A DNA stretch of 64,000 nucleotides from DATADW01 sp963733905 (lineage in GTDB: Bacteria; Actinomycetota; Acidimicrobiia; Spongiisociales; DATADW01), in NCBI GenBank assembly GCA_963733905.1, contig CAVTEU010000008.1, forward strand, positions 314,042 to 378,041, given 5' to 3'. Shown here piece after piece: positions 18,609 through 28,080 of this stretch. The notes beneath the pieces are model-generated. The model made no database searches. It worked only from the letters and a program-made list of their open reading frames with translations, and was not told the origin of the DNA. Numbering within the stretch: position 1 is the stretch's first letter; each line of letters begins with the position of its first letter. The translations under genes and the position numbers were made by a program.

Positions 18609-19361
18609 ATGGATGTCGCGGCGCGGGCTGTCGGTGCGGTCAAGGTCTACGGCGAGGGGGCGACCGCGGTGCGCGCCCTGGACGGGGTGTCGGTCGAGTT
18701 CGGCAAAGGGGAATTCACCGCCATCATGGGACCTTCGGGGTCGGGAAAATCGACCCTGCTCCACTGTCTCGCTGGTCTCGACTGGCTCACCGGCGGTGAG
18801 GTATGGATCGGGGGCCAACGTCTCGGTGACCTCAGCGACCGCGACCTGACCCGGCTGAGACGCGATCGGGTCGGGTTCATCTTTCAGGCATACAACCTCA
18901 TCCCGACTCTCGACGCAGAAGAGAACATCACGCTCCCCATGGACATCGCGGGCCGCAAGCCCGACCGGGCGTGGGTAGACCAGGTCGTGGGGACTCTCCG
19001 GCTCGAAGACCGGCTCGACCACCGTCCCTCCCAGCTCTCCGGCGGCCAACAACAGCGGGTGGCTGCGGCGCGTGCCCTCGCCTCCCGCCCCGAGATCGTC
19101 TTCGCCGACGAGCCGAGCGGCAACCTCGACTCCCGCTCCGGGGCCGAGCTCCTCCAATTCCTTCGTCACGCCGTCAGCGAATTCGGTCAGACGATCGTGA
19201 TGGTCACCCACGACCCGAGCGCCGCCGCCTACGCCGACCGTGTGGTCTTCCTCGGAGACGGCCGGGTATCGGGCGAGCTCGCCCAACCAACTCGGGAATC
19301 GGTGCTGGACCAGATCAAGGAGCTCGAGAGAACCGAGCCCGCGGCGAGCACGGCCGGCTGA
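18609..19361 (+). CDS. MacB/LolD-type ABC transporter ATP-binding protein
   Basis: ATPase of 250 residues driving an FtsX-type permease. Walker A GPSGSGKST (about residues 42-50), Q-loop GFIFQAYNLIPTLDAEEN, signature LSGGQQQRVAAARAL, Walker B IVFADEPSGNLDS and H-loop MVTHD are all present. The SGNLDS sequence is typical of the LolD/MacB/FtsE group. It is 3 bp from the large permease gene, so they form one transporter. Likely role: lipoprotein, peptide or toxic-compound movement across the envelope. Confidence 0.93.
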   Translation: MDVAARAVGAVKVYGEGATAVRALDGVSVEFGKGEFTAIMGPSGSGKSTLLHCLAGLDWLTGGEVWIGGQRLGDLSDRDLTRLRRDRVGFIFQAYNLIPTLDAEENITLPMDIAGRKPDRAWVDQVVGTLRLEDRLDHRPSQLSGGQQQRVAAARALASRPEIVFADEPSGNLDSRSGAELLQFLRHAVSEFGQTIVMVTHDPSAAAYADRVVFLGDGRVSGELAQPTRESVLDQIKELERTEPAASTAG

Positions 19362-19364
19362 CCA

Positions 19365-21884
19365 GTGCTCCGCGTCGCCTGGAAGGGCCTCCTCGGCCAC
19401 AAGGTCCGCTTTGCCCTGACCACTCTCGCGGTGGTGCTCGGGGTCGCCTTCGTGGTCGGTTCCTTCGTCTTCACCGACACCCTGGGGCGTGCATTCGACA
19501 ACCTTTTCACCGATGCTTTTGCCGGCACCGATGTCACGGTGAGGGCCACCCAGGGGCTCGAGGAGCTGGGGGCTGAACCGGTCCGCCTCCCCGACGACCT
19601 CCTCGGGGAGATCGAGGCGGTGGAAGGGGTGGACGAGGCGTGGGGATCGGTCGCCGGGTTGGTGCAGGTCACCAGCGTGGAAGCCCAGCCTGGGTTCGGT
19701 CCGCCGACGCTCGCCCTCTCCTGGCAAGAGACCGACCGGCCCGGCCCGTTCGAGCTGCGCAGCGGCCGCGGCCCCACGGCGCCCGGGGAAGTGGTGATCG
19801 ACGCCGCCCTCGCCGCCGAGCTCGATGACCCGGCAACCGTGGAGCTGGGCTTCGGGGGCCGTCCCGAGGAGTGGACCGTCGTGGGCGTCGCCGGGTTCGG
19901 CGACCAGGACTCGCTGGGCGGCGCCGGCTTCGTGCTCTTCGAGTTGGGGGAACTGCAGGCTCAACTCGATGCGATCGGTGAGCTGGACACGATCGATGTA
20001 GCGGCTGCTGCCGATGTGGAGGTCGATGTGCTGGTCGAGCGGATCACCTCTGTCCTCCCCGAGGGGACGGAGGCGGTCTCATCGCAAAGCGTCGCTCAGG
20101 AGCAAGCGGCGCAGTTCCAGGAGGCGCTCGGATTCTTCAACACATTTCTCCTCGTCTTCGCCGGTATCTCGCTCTTCGTCTCCACGTTCATCATCCAAAA
20201 CACGTTCCGGATCGTGGTGGCGCAGCGGACCCAGGAACTGGCATTGCTCCGTGCGGTCGGCGCCGGAGGCGGGCAGGTCACCCGGATGGTGCTGACCGAG
20301 GCGGCGTTGGTGGGGCTGCTCGCATCGGCGATCGGATTACTGGTCGGGTTGGGACTCGCCCTGGCGGTGCGATGGCTGATCGACCGCCTCGGCGTCTCGC
20401 TCCCCGAGGGCGACCTCGTTGTGGAGCCGAGAACACTCCTGGTGGCGGCGGGCGTCGGGCTGGTGGTGACGCTCATCTCGGCCGTGCTGCCTGCATTGCG
20501 CGCCGCTCGGGTCCCTCCGGTAGCGGCGATGCGTCTGGCGGAACCATCGGGCCGGGAGAGCACGGGGCGGCCGCTGATCGGCCTGGCCCTTGCCTTGGCT
20601 GGAGCCGCCGCGGTTTTCGTCGGGTTGTTCGTAAACCAGGACGTCCTCACCCCCATCACCCTGGTCGGCGGCGGTGTCGCCGTCCTCTTCATCGGGTTGG
20701 CTGCTCTCTCCCCCGTCCTGGCGAGGCCGGTGGTGGCGGTATTGGGCGGGCCGCTCGGGACGGTTTCCGGGATCCCGGGACGTCTGGCGGAGCGCAACGC
20801 CAAGCGGAGCCCGCGCCGGACTGCGGCCACCGGGGCGGCACTGATGATCGGTGTGGCGCTGGTGACCACGTCGCTCGTGCTGGCCGCCTCGTTCCGGGCC
20901 ACGATCAACGAGGCTCTCGAGGGCACCTTCACCTTCGACCTGGCGGTGACCAGCGCCGGGTTCGGACCCCCGGGTTCGGGGCTCGACCCGGTACTGGGCG
21001 ACGAGCTGGAAGCGTTACCGGAGGTGGGCGAGCTCGGTCGCGTCAAGTCGTCGGTCGCCCAGGGCGAGGGCGAGGACACGCTCTTCGTGGCGGCGGTGGA
21101 TCCCATCCTGGTCGACATGCTGGGGGTGGAAACGGTCGGTGGCGACCTCGATGATCTGGGGACCGGGTCGATCGCCGTCGCCGAGAGCGCAGGGGTGTCG
21201 ATGGGCGAGACCGTCCAGATCACTTTCCCGGTCGCAGGTGAGACGGAACTCGAGGTGGTCGCCGTGTGGCGGGCCGATCAGATCCCGGCGGAGTGGCTTC
21301 TCGACCCTGGCGTCCTCGAGGAGCTTTCCGGGGTCACCGACGACAGCGGCATATATCTCCGGCTTGCCGACGGGGTCGACTCGGTGGCCGGTAGGGAGGC
21401 GGTGGAAGCCGTGGTGGGCGAGTACCCCCAGGCGCAGGTGCTCGACCAGGGCGAGCTGCGACAGCAGGCGGAAACCGGCGTCAACGCCCTTCTCGGGCTG
21501 ATCTTCGGGCTGCTCGGCCTGGCGGTGGTCATCGCCCTCTTCGGGATCACCAACACTCTCTCGCTCTCGGTTATCGAGCGAACCAGAGAGCTCGGTCTGT
21601 TGCGCGCCGTGGGGATGAGCCGATCGCAGGTCCGCAGCATGGTGCGCTGGGAGTCGGTGATCATCGCCCTCTTCGGGACACTGCTCGGCGCCACGGTCGG
21701 GATCGGGTTCGGTTGGGCGGTGGTCAGGGCGCTGGCAGAGGATGGACTCACCAGCTTCGCCGTCCCCTGGGGTCAGATCGCCATCGCCCTGGTGGTGGCA
21801 GCGCTGGCCGGTGTCGTCGCCGCCATCTTCCCCGCACGCCGCGCTGCCAGGGTGGACGTGCTGAGCGCAATCGCCTACGAGTAG
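19365..21884 (+). CDS. FtsX-like ABC transporter permease (duplicated domain)
   Basis: Integral membrane permease, 839 residues, with two MacB_PCD/FtsX units. The first: one helix near residues 15-35, an extracytoplasmic domain, and helices from about residue 255 to 375 including FIIQNTFRIVVAQRTQELALLRAVGA. The second: after ERNAKRSPRRTAATGAALMIG, a periplasmic-type domain and final helices containing the parallel TNTLSLSVIERTRELGLLRAVG. GTG start 19365. Transport mechanism as in mechanotransmitters of the MacB type; substrate unknown. Confidence 0.92.
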   Translation: MLRVAWKGLLGHKVRFALTTLAVVLGVAFVVGSFVFTDTLGRAFDNLFTDAFAGTDVTVRATQGLEELGAEPVRLPDDLLGEIEAVEGVDEAWGSVAGLVQVTSVEAQPGFGPPTLALSWQETDRPGPFELRSGRGPTAPGEVVIDAALAAELDDPATVELGFGGRPEEWTVVGVAGFGDQDSLGGAGFVLFELGELQAQLDAIGELDTIDVAAAADVEVDVLVERITSVLPEGTEAVSSQSVAQEQAAQFQEALGFFNTFLLVFAGISLFVSTFIIQNTFRIVVAQRTQELALLRAVGAGGGQVTRMVLTEAALVGLLASAIGLLVGLGLALAVRWLIDRLGVSLPEGDLVVEPRTLLVAAGVGLVVTLISAVLPALRAARVPPVAAMRLAEPSGRESTGRPLIGLALALAGAAAVFVGLFVNQDVLTPITLVGGGVAVLFIGLAALSPVLARPVVAVLGGPLGTVSGIPGRLAERNAKRSPRRTAATGAALMIGVALVTTSLVLAASFRATINEALEGTFTFDLAVTSAGFGPPGSGLDPVLGDELEALPEVGELGRVKSSVAQGEGEDTLFVAAVDPILVDMLGVETVGGDLDDLGTGSIAVAESAGVSMGETVQITFPVAGETELEVVAVWRADQIPAEWLLDPGVLEELSGVTDDSGIYLRLADGVDSVAGREAVEAVVGEYPQAQVLDQGELRQQAETGVNALLGLIFGLLGLAVVIALFGITNTLSLSVIERTRELGLLRAVGMSRSQVRSMVRWESVIIALFGTLLGATVGIGFGWAVVRALAEDGLTSFAVPWGQIAIALVVAALAGVVAAIFPARRAARVDVLSAIAYE

Positions 21885-21894
21885 GCCCTACCGC

Positions 21895-22347
21895 TCATCC
21901 CTCGGTAGCGGGTACAAGCTTTGACATGAGCCGCACCAGAAGCTCGGCGTCGTCGTTGCTGATGATGTCGCCGAAATGCCGTTTGACCCCCCGCAGGTGG
22001 ACGCCGGCGGCACCGCGCAGCGTGTCCCTGCCCTTATCGGTGAGCCGTACCACGGTCCCGCGACGATCGTCGGTTGCCCCATCCCGCACCAGAAGACCGG
22101 CACGCTCGAGCCGCTCCACGAACCGGGTGGTGGCGCTTCGACTGAGGAGAAGCGACGATGCCAGCCGGTGCATCCGCATCTCTCCCCCGGCTTCGGTCAT
22201 CTGGACAAGCACGTCGTACCACGAGAGCGGGAGCCCGCGCTCCTCGCGGAGTTCCCGTTCCAGTTGACGAGTGATCGAGGAATGGGCCTCGAGGAAGCCG
22301 CGCCACGCACGAAGCTTCAGAGCAGGGAGTTGGTCCGCCACCTCCAT
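21895..22347 (-). CDS. MarR family transcriptional regulator
   Basis: Winged-helix regulator of 150 residues. The DNA-binding region is MRMHRLASSLLLSRSATTRFVERLERAGLL and the wing is DRRGTVVRLTDKGRDTL. ATG 22347 follows a tandem GTG. It is convergent with the ABC exporter and divergent from the YceI gene, either of which could be its target; MarR proteins often control exporters. No clear operator palindrome was seen in the 88-bp divergent gap. Confidence 0.9.
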   Translation of the reverse strand: MEVADQLPALKLRAWRGFLEAHSSITRQLERELREERGLPLSWYDVLVQMTEAGGEMRMHRLASSLLLSRSATTRFVERLERAGLLVRDGATDDRRGTVVRLTDKGRDTLRGAAGVHLRGVKRHFGDIISNDDAELLVRLMSKLVPATEG

Positions 22348-22435
22348 CACGATACCGACTACCTGCCGCGGTTTGGGCTGACGGATCCGAGAGGGCGCGG
22401 CGGGTACTTTCCCATCACGAGAGCGAGGTGACGTC

Positions 22436-22984
22436 GTGACCAGCGGGGACCAGGTTTGGCCGGCGCCAGGCTTGTGGAGATCGGATCCGGCCCATACCTA
22501 TATCGGGTTCATCGCCCGCCACCTCATGGTGCAGAGGTTGCGTGGTCGGTTCGACGTTTTCGACGTCACGGTCCACATCGCCGATCCGCCGGAAGACTCC
22601 GAGGTGCGGGTCGAACTCGAGTCGGCTTCGGTCAGCACGGGTTCGCCCGATCGCGATGTCCAGCTGCGCAGCGCCCACTTCCTCGACGTAGAGAGCTTCC
22701 CGAGGCTCACCTTCGAGAGCACCGCTGTGACGCACAAGGACGACGGCTGGAGGGTGGTAGGAGACCTGACGGTGCGCGACCGGACGAGCCCCGTGGAGCT
22801 TGCGGTGACTTTCCTTGGAGTAGTGCCCGACCCGTGGGGAGTAGGCCGCGCCGCGTTTGAGGCTTCGACCGAGATAGAGCGCGGGCAATGGGGCCTGACC
22901 TGGAACCTCGCCGTCGAGGCCGGCCTGATGGTCTCGAGGAAGATGCGGATCGAAATCGCCTCCGAGTTGGTCCCCGCCACCTGA
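22436..22984 (+). CDS. YceI family lipid-binding protein
   Basis: YceI-like lipocalin-fold protein, 182 residues, expected to bind a polyisoprenoid or amphiphile. The N-terminal WRSDPAHTYIGFIARHLMV and central SAHFLDVESFPRLTFEST and WRVVGDLTVRDRTSPVEL are family hallmarks. There is no signal peptide, so it stays in the cytoplasm, as in other actinobacteria. GTG 22436, divergent from marR. Confidence 0.9.
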   Translation: MTSGDQVWPAPGLWRSDPAHTYIGFIARHLMVQRLRGRFDVFDVTVHIADPPEDSEVRVELESASVSTGSPDRDVQLRSAHFLDVESFPRLTFESTAVTHKDDGWRVVGDLTVRDRTSPVELAVTFLGVVPDPWGVGRAAFEASTEIERGQWGLTWNLAVEAGLMVSRKMRIEIASELVPAT

Positions 22985-23024
22985 GGGTCGTCCGTCAAAT
23001 CCTCGGCAGTCCCATACTGGTGCG

Positions 23025-24234
23025 GTGCCGACCGCCATATTCCTCTTCTTCGCCGCGTTCGTCGCGCTGAACACGGTCAACGCTCTGCGTCCTCCGGCGA
23101 CCCACCGGTCTTGGTGGGCGAGACCGCCCTGGTTTCCCACCCTCTTCGCCTCCGAGCTGGCGCCGCTGCGGTTTGTTGCCGGGGTGGCCATCACCGCCGC
23201 CTATCTGGCTGCAGGAGGTGGGAGGACACCGATGGGACGGTTCGCCATCGGACTCATGGGGACGTCGTTGCTGGGTTCGGGCGTGGTCATCGCCATCGCG
23301 GCTCGCGCCGGTGCCGCTGCCGAGGCCGCTCTCAGCGAACCGCCCGGGCCGGGGACCGCCACGATCCGGCACCGCTCTGCCAAACGTGACACCCATTGGT
23401 TCCAGGCCCTAACCGGCTGGCCCTACACCATGCCCGCGGGGATCGAGCGTCTCGACGACATTCCCTACACGCCTGGGTACACGCTCGACATCTACCGCAA
23501 GAAGATGTCCGGGCCCGATCCGCGTCCCGCATTGCTCTACATCCACGGTGGGAGTTGGAGCAATGGTGACAAGCGGCGCTCCGGGATGCCGCTGATCCAC
23601 CATCTTGCCGAGACGGGATGGGTGGCAGTGGTGCCCAACTACCCGCTCAGCCCGGAGGCCACCTTCCCCGAACACCTGATCGGCTTGAAGCGCGCCATCG
23701 CCTGGATGAGAAAGCGCGGCCCGGCGTTCGGGATCGATCCCGGTGCGATCGTCGTGGCAGGTGGTTCCTCCGGTGCCCACCTCGCCGCACTTCTCGCCCT
23801 CACGCCGGGCGAGGACCGCTACCAGCCTGGTTTCGAGGGTGAAGACACCTCGGTCGGGCGCCGCCGCGGTCTTCTATGGCGTCTACGACCTGCTCAACCG
23901 CAATCGCACCCGCGACAACTGGCCGCTGATACCGCGCGACCTGATGAAGCTACGTCCGCACGAGGATCCCGAGGCCTTTCATCGGGCATCCCCCATCGAC
24001 CAGGTCGGTCCGCATGCCCCGCCTTTCCTGGTGGTGCACGGCGGCAACGACTCGCTGGTCCCGGTGGCGGAAAGCATCCAATTCGCCGAGGCTCTCCGAG
24101 CCGCATCTACCCGTGAGGTCTTCTACCTCGAGGTCGAAGGCGCCACCCACGGGTTCGACAGCATCGCCTCGTTCCGAACGCAATCTGTCGTGCGCGGTGT
24201 CCGCCGATTCTTGGAAAGGACCCTCGACCGGTGA
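23025..24234 (+). CDS. Membrane-anchored alpha/beta hydrolase, esterase family (one frameshift)
   Basis: About 400 residues when joined. N-terminal third: two or three membrane helices (AIFLFFAAFVALNTVNAL, LRFVAGVAITAAYLAAG, MGTSLLGSGVVIAIAAR). C-terminal domain: BD-FAE/esterase fold with oxyanion motif YIHGGSWSNGDKR, nucleophile Ser in VVAGGSSGAHLAAL, Asp near VVHGGNDSLVP and His in EGATHGFD. The frame changes near 23855, between DTSVG and AAVFYGVYDLL. GTG 23025. Natural substrate unknown. It ends exactly where the convergent GH13 gene ends. Confidence 0.85.
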
Positions 24235-26124
24235 TCAGATGGTGATGACCACGCCCCCGTAGCTCTCGATCCCATCGACCACGATCCCACCCGGGTCAGC
24301 CACCACGTCACCGGTTCCCCACAGCACCTCGGTGCCGGAGTTGGGTAGGTCGAGGCGGATCGGTGGGGGTGAGTCCCCCCTGGTGAGCACGACCAGAACC
24401 CGTACGCCGTCGTGGGTGCGCAAATAGGCGAGTCCGTCGCCCTCCCACCACAACGGGGTCCAATCGCCCCGCCGCAATGCCGGGTGGCGCCGGCGCAAGG
24501 AACCCAACTCGGCGGTGATCTCCAGCTGGCGTCGGTCCCAAGTTCGCTCTTTCCCCCATGGAAAGGTCCCACGGCTCCCCGGGTCGTCACCACCCGTGAT
24601 GCCCACCTCGTCGCCGTAGTAGATGCCGGGGGCACCAGGCATCGTCAGCTGAAAGATGGTGGCGGCGTGCAGCCTGCCGGCATCGCCCTGGCACAGGTGA
24701 AGGAACCGGGGCCGGTCATGGCTGGAGAGCAGGTTCTGGCTCGCCTCTGATGGCGGCCCTCGGGTAGCCGGCGAGCATCCGCGTCACCCCCGCCACCAGC
24801 CTCTCCCCTTCGAATGACCGGTCGGCGAAGTACCGCACCGCCAGGTCGCGGAACGTGTAGTTCATGGTGCCGTCGAAGGCGTCACCCTCCAGCCATCTGC
24901 TGGCGTCACCCATGACCTCGCAGAGGAGGTAGGCGTCGGGGCGGACCTCCCGCACCGCTTGCCGCAACTCGGGCCAGAGGTCGTCGTCCACATAGCGGGC
25001 GACGTCCATCCGCCACCCGTCGATGTCGAACCCATCGAGCCACGAGGTGGCCACCTCGAGCACATAGCTGCGAGCGTCGGGATGCGACACGTCGAGCCGG
25101 GGCATCGTGGCCACCCCGTACCACGCCTCGTATGTCGGCTCGGAGAGCGGGCCGTCGTCGTCGACCTCCTCCACCGGGATGCCCGTCTGTGCGGAGAGCC
25201 GGGAGACGTACTCCCGGTACCCCACCGGGTCGCGGCTGAGGCGCTCGGTGAGGTGGGGGCGGTGGCGGATCCGGAGAGGATGCTCGGCGACGACGAACCA
25301 GTCGTTGTACGGGGAAGCCGGGCCGTTCTCGACCACGTCGGCGAAGGCGAAGAACCGGGGGTGGACGTGGTTGAACGACACATCGAGGATGATCCGCATC
25401 CCCCGCTCGTGGACCGCTGCCACCAGCCGGCGGAGAGCTTCGTTGCCACCAAAGCGATCGTCGACGTTGCGATAGTCGACCGTGTCGTAGCCGTGAGTCG
25501 ATGGCGAGACGAAGATCGGGTTGAGGTAGACGACATCCACACCGAGCCGGTCGAGGTGGTCGAGGTGCTTGACGACCCCGTCGAGGTCGCCTCCCTGGAA
25601 ACGGAGCCAATGGGGGGGCTCATCCCACGGCACCACGCCTTCGGGGTCGTTCCCGGGGTCGCCGTTGGCGAAGCGGTCGGGGAAGATCTGATAGATGACC
25701 GCACCCCGTGCCCACTCCGGGACGTCGAACACCGTGAGGGTGCCCAGGTCCACCTCCCAGCGGTCGAGACGCTCAACGGCGTTGGATACCCCTGTCCTGG
25801 TCAGGTATACGGCCTGGCCATCGACGGTGCGGAGGGCGAAGCTGTAACGGATCGTTTGCGTATCGGGGGCAATCTCGGCTTCCCAGTAGCGGTTCGAACC
25901 GTCGTGCGCCCCATTTCGTCATCTCCAAACCCGGTGGCCTCCCGGCCCCGGCTGATGACGAGGGTGGCGGTGGCGATGTCCGATTCGGTGCGGAGCCTCA
26001 CCCGGAGCTGTCCTTCGGAGAAGAGGTCGAGCGAAGATCGCCGCGCCGGGTCGTGGTGCCATACCCGGGGGAAAAGGTCCCCCTCCTCGCCGAACCACCG
26101 GATGTCCGCCTCGTCGCCGCGCAT
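24235..26124 (-). CDS. GH13 alpha-amylase family glycosidase with N-terminal domain (two frameshifts)
   Basis: About 630 residues, resembling cyclomaltodextrinase/neopullulanase-type enzymes acting on alpha-glucans. An N-terminal beta domain (GDEADIRWFGEEGDLFPRVW onward, about 120 residues) precedes the barrel. GH13 regions: DVSFNHVHP (I), DGFDIDGWRMDVAR (II, nucleophile Asp), LLCEVMGD (III, acid/base Glu), LLSSHDRPRFL (IV, Asp). The C-terminal part has GAPGIYYGDEVGITGG. Frames shift near 25905 and 24735. There is no signal peptide, so it acts in the cytoplasm on imported oligosaccharides or storage glucan. Confidence 0.88.
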
Positions 26125-26225
26125 GGATGGCCCGCCTTGGGGACGACGATGATACCGGTGACTGTCTGCGCCCCTCCGGAGTGCCTATTAAGTTCGGCCC
26201 GTCGTCGAGAACAGGGGTTTGCCAA

Positions 26226-27260
26226 ATGGTCCGGATCTCAATCGGTACGGTCAAAGGAGCGTTCTTCGCCGAGGGCTCGGGTGATAGCTGGGAGATCGAA
26301 CCAGCGCTCCCCGGTTGGGAGGTGACCGCTTTCGGCACCGACAACGACGGCAACGCCCTACTGGCCACCGGCAGCAGCTGGTACGGGGTGGCGATCCACC
26401 GCAAGGGTCCCGATGGCGCCTGGAACCAGCTTCCCAACGGGCCTTCCTACCCCGAGGGTCTCGGCCGCAAGCTCAACCAGATATGGACCATGGAGCGGTT
26501 CGGCGACGAGTTGTGGGCGGGCGTGGACGAGGCGGGGCTCTTCAAGAGCAGCGACAACGGGGAGAAATGGGAGCCGGTCGAAGGCCTCAACGAGCATCCC
26601 ACCAGAGAGCACTGGGAGCCCGGGTTTGGCGGCCTCTGCGCCCACCGTTTGCTCTCCGACGAGGAGAACCGTCGCATGTGGGTAGGGATATCGGCGGTCG
26701 GCGTGTTCCGCTCCGAGGACGGCGGTGACACATGGACCCCGGTCAACCAGGGGATCACACAGGCGGCACCCGATGAGCGCGCCCCCGATATCGGCTATTG
26801 CGTCCATGGCTTGGCGGCCGACCCGGCCCAACCGGACACCATCTGGCGGCAGGACCACATGGGGGTCTACCGCACAACCGATGGGGGCGACAGCTGGGAG
26901 AAGATCGAGGAAGGGCTACCGGCCGGGTTCGGTTTCCCGATGGTGCGCGACGCCCAATCGGGCCGGCTGTTCGTGGTGCCGCTGGAAGGAGCCGAGAACC
27001 GCACGCCGCCGGGTGGTCGCCTCACCGCCTACGTCAGCAGCGACGGGGGCGACAGCTGGGGGCCCTCCGGTACGGGTCTCCCCGAACATCCCGTCTACAC
27101 CGGGGTCCTGCGGGGCGCCATGGTCGGGGACGGTGCGGGCACCGTTGCCTTCGGAACCACAGCCGGGACGGTCCACATCACCGAGGATGCCGGAGACCAC
27201 TGGTCCAACCTCGACGTGACCCTGCCCCGAATCCTGGCAATCGGCGTCGAGACCGGCTGA
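26226..27260 (+). CDS. BNR/WD40-like beta-propeller protein
   Basis: Cytoplasmic beta-propeller of 344 residues with repeated sialidase-type Asp boxes: KSSDNGEKWEPV, RSEDGGDTWTPV, RTTDGGDSWEKI, SSDGGDSWGP and TEDAGDHWSNL. There is no signal peptide. ATG 26226 begins MVRISIGTVKGAFF, the usual start of this actinobacterial group. It lies 4 bp before the MoaD/ThiS-like gene; this pairing recurs in actinobacteria as I recall, but the biochemical function is unknown. Calling it a sialidase would be an over-reading because the catalytic residues are not evident. Confidence 0.85.
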   Translation: MVRISIGTVKGAFFAEGSGDSWEIEPALPGWEVTAFGTDNDGNALLATGSSWYGVAIHRKGPDGAWNQLPNGPSYPEGLGRKLNQIWTMERFGDELWAGVDEAGLFKSSDNGEKWEPVEGLNEHPTREHWEPGFGGLCAHRLLSDEENRRMWVGISAVGVFRSEDGGDTWTPVNQGITQAAPDERAPDIGYCVHGLAADPAQPDTIWRQDHMGVYRTTDGGDSWEKIEEGLPAGFGFPMVRDAQSGRLFVVPLEGAENRTPPGGRLTAYVSSDGGDSWGPSGTGLPEHPVYTGVLRGAMVGDGAGTVAFGTTAGTVHITEDAGDHWSNLDVTLPRILAIGVETG

Positions 27261-27264
27261 CCAC

Positions 27265-27609
27265 ATGGCCCAGGTCAGGCTGCCACGCATGCTCGCCGAC
27301 ATGGCAGGGGTTGAGCGCACCTTCGACGTGGAGGCCGCCAGCGCCGGTGATGTGGTGGAGGCGCTGCTCGAACTTCACCCCGAGCTGCGCGTCCACCTCT
27401 TCGACGAAAGCGGGTGGCTGCGACCCAACGTGCTGCTCTTCGCCGACGGGGAGGGCATCAGAGATCGGGATCAACTCGACCGGCCGGTCGGCCCGGAGGG
27501 AGAGGTGGTCATCCTCCAGAGCGTGGCCGGTGGAGCGGAGGACCGCGGACGGCAAGACGGCAGACGGCAGACGGCAGCCAGAGGTCGTGGGCTATCCCGT
27601 GGTGAGTGA
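27265..27609 (+). CDS. MoaD/ThiS-family ubiquitin-like protein with repeat-encoded tail
   Basis: Beta-grasp sulfur-carrier-like protein. Residues 1-92 (QVRLPRMLADMAGVERTF to VVILQSVAGG) make a full MoaD/ThiS domain ending in the diglycine that must be C-terminal for activation. Here the reading continues for about 23 more residues, encoded partly by the AGACGGC array, before stopping at 27609. No stop lies within about 60 bp of the diglycine in any frame. The tail may need proteolytic removal or may have inactivated the protein. It is coupled to the BNR propeller gene. Confidence 0.82.
   Translation: MAQVRLPRMLADMAGVERTFDVEAASAGDVVEALLELHPELRVHLFDESGWLRPNVLLFADGEGIRDRDQLDRPVGPEGEVVILQSVAGGAEDRGRQDGRRQTAARGRGLSRGE
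27555..27575. repeat. AGACGGC heptamer tandem repeat in MoaD-like gene tail
   Basis: Three perfect 7-bp copies, with a degenerate CGGACGGCA copy just before. It is followed 50-90 bp later by an ACTTG...CAAGT dyad in the intergenic space. It codes for the arginine-rich tail after the diglycine. Confidence 0.85.
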
Positions 27610-27717
27610 AGCGGGGGGACTTGCCACGAGCCCTGCCAAGTGGGCACACCGCCTTCGATCCAGGTTGATATCGCACCCGGCTACCGTCCGGTGAGCGGCA
27701 TACCGGGAGGCACGACG

Positions 27718-28041
27718 ATGGACCGGGACCAGTTGCGACCAGTGGAACGGGTAGTGCTCCGGATGCGCGACGAGGGGATGAGCAACGACGACATCGCCCG
27801 GCGGATCCGCCGCAGTCCCCAACACGTCGAGCGGATCGCCGCATGGTCCACATGGCCGCGCAGCGGGACCGGTGGGCACCGCAAGGGTTTGAGCCCCTTG
27901 GAGCGGCGAGTGCTGACCCTACGGGCCGAGGGGATGGACCACGAGGAAATGGCGCTGCGATTTCGCCGCAGCCCGACGCACATGCGGCGGGTCGAAGGGA
28001 TGGCCCACCTCAGGCTGGGTTACGGGCTGATCTCCGGCTGA
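27718..28041 (+). CDS. Tandem helix-turn-helix small protein
   Basis: A 107-residue basic protein of two similar halves. Each half has a LuxR/sigma-4-like HTH: LRPVERVVLRMRDEGMSNDD then IARRIRRSPQHVERI, and LSPLERRVLTLRAEGMDHEE then MALRFRRSPTHMRRV. The halves share the RRSPxHxxR ending. They are joined by about 20 residues (WSTWPRSGTGGHRKG). A DNA-binding role is likely; the target is unknown. ATG 27718 is preceded by GGGAGG. Confidence 0.7.
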   Translation: MDRDQLRPVERVVLRMRDEGMSNDDIARRIRRSPQHVERIAAWSTWPRSGTGGHRKGLSPLERRVLTLRAEGMDHEEMALRFRRSPTHMRRVEGMAHLRLGYGLISG

Positions 28042-28080
28042 GCGGGATCGGACGCAGGCGGCTCCGCCTCAGGTGCGGGT

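Noticed and set aside
26226..27260. Naming the BNR protein a sialidase or glycosyl hydrolase
   Set aside because: Only the Asp-box propeller pattern is visible; catalytic sialidase residues and a signal peptide are lacking.
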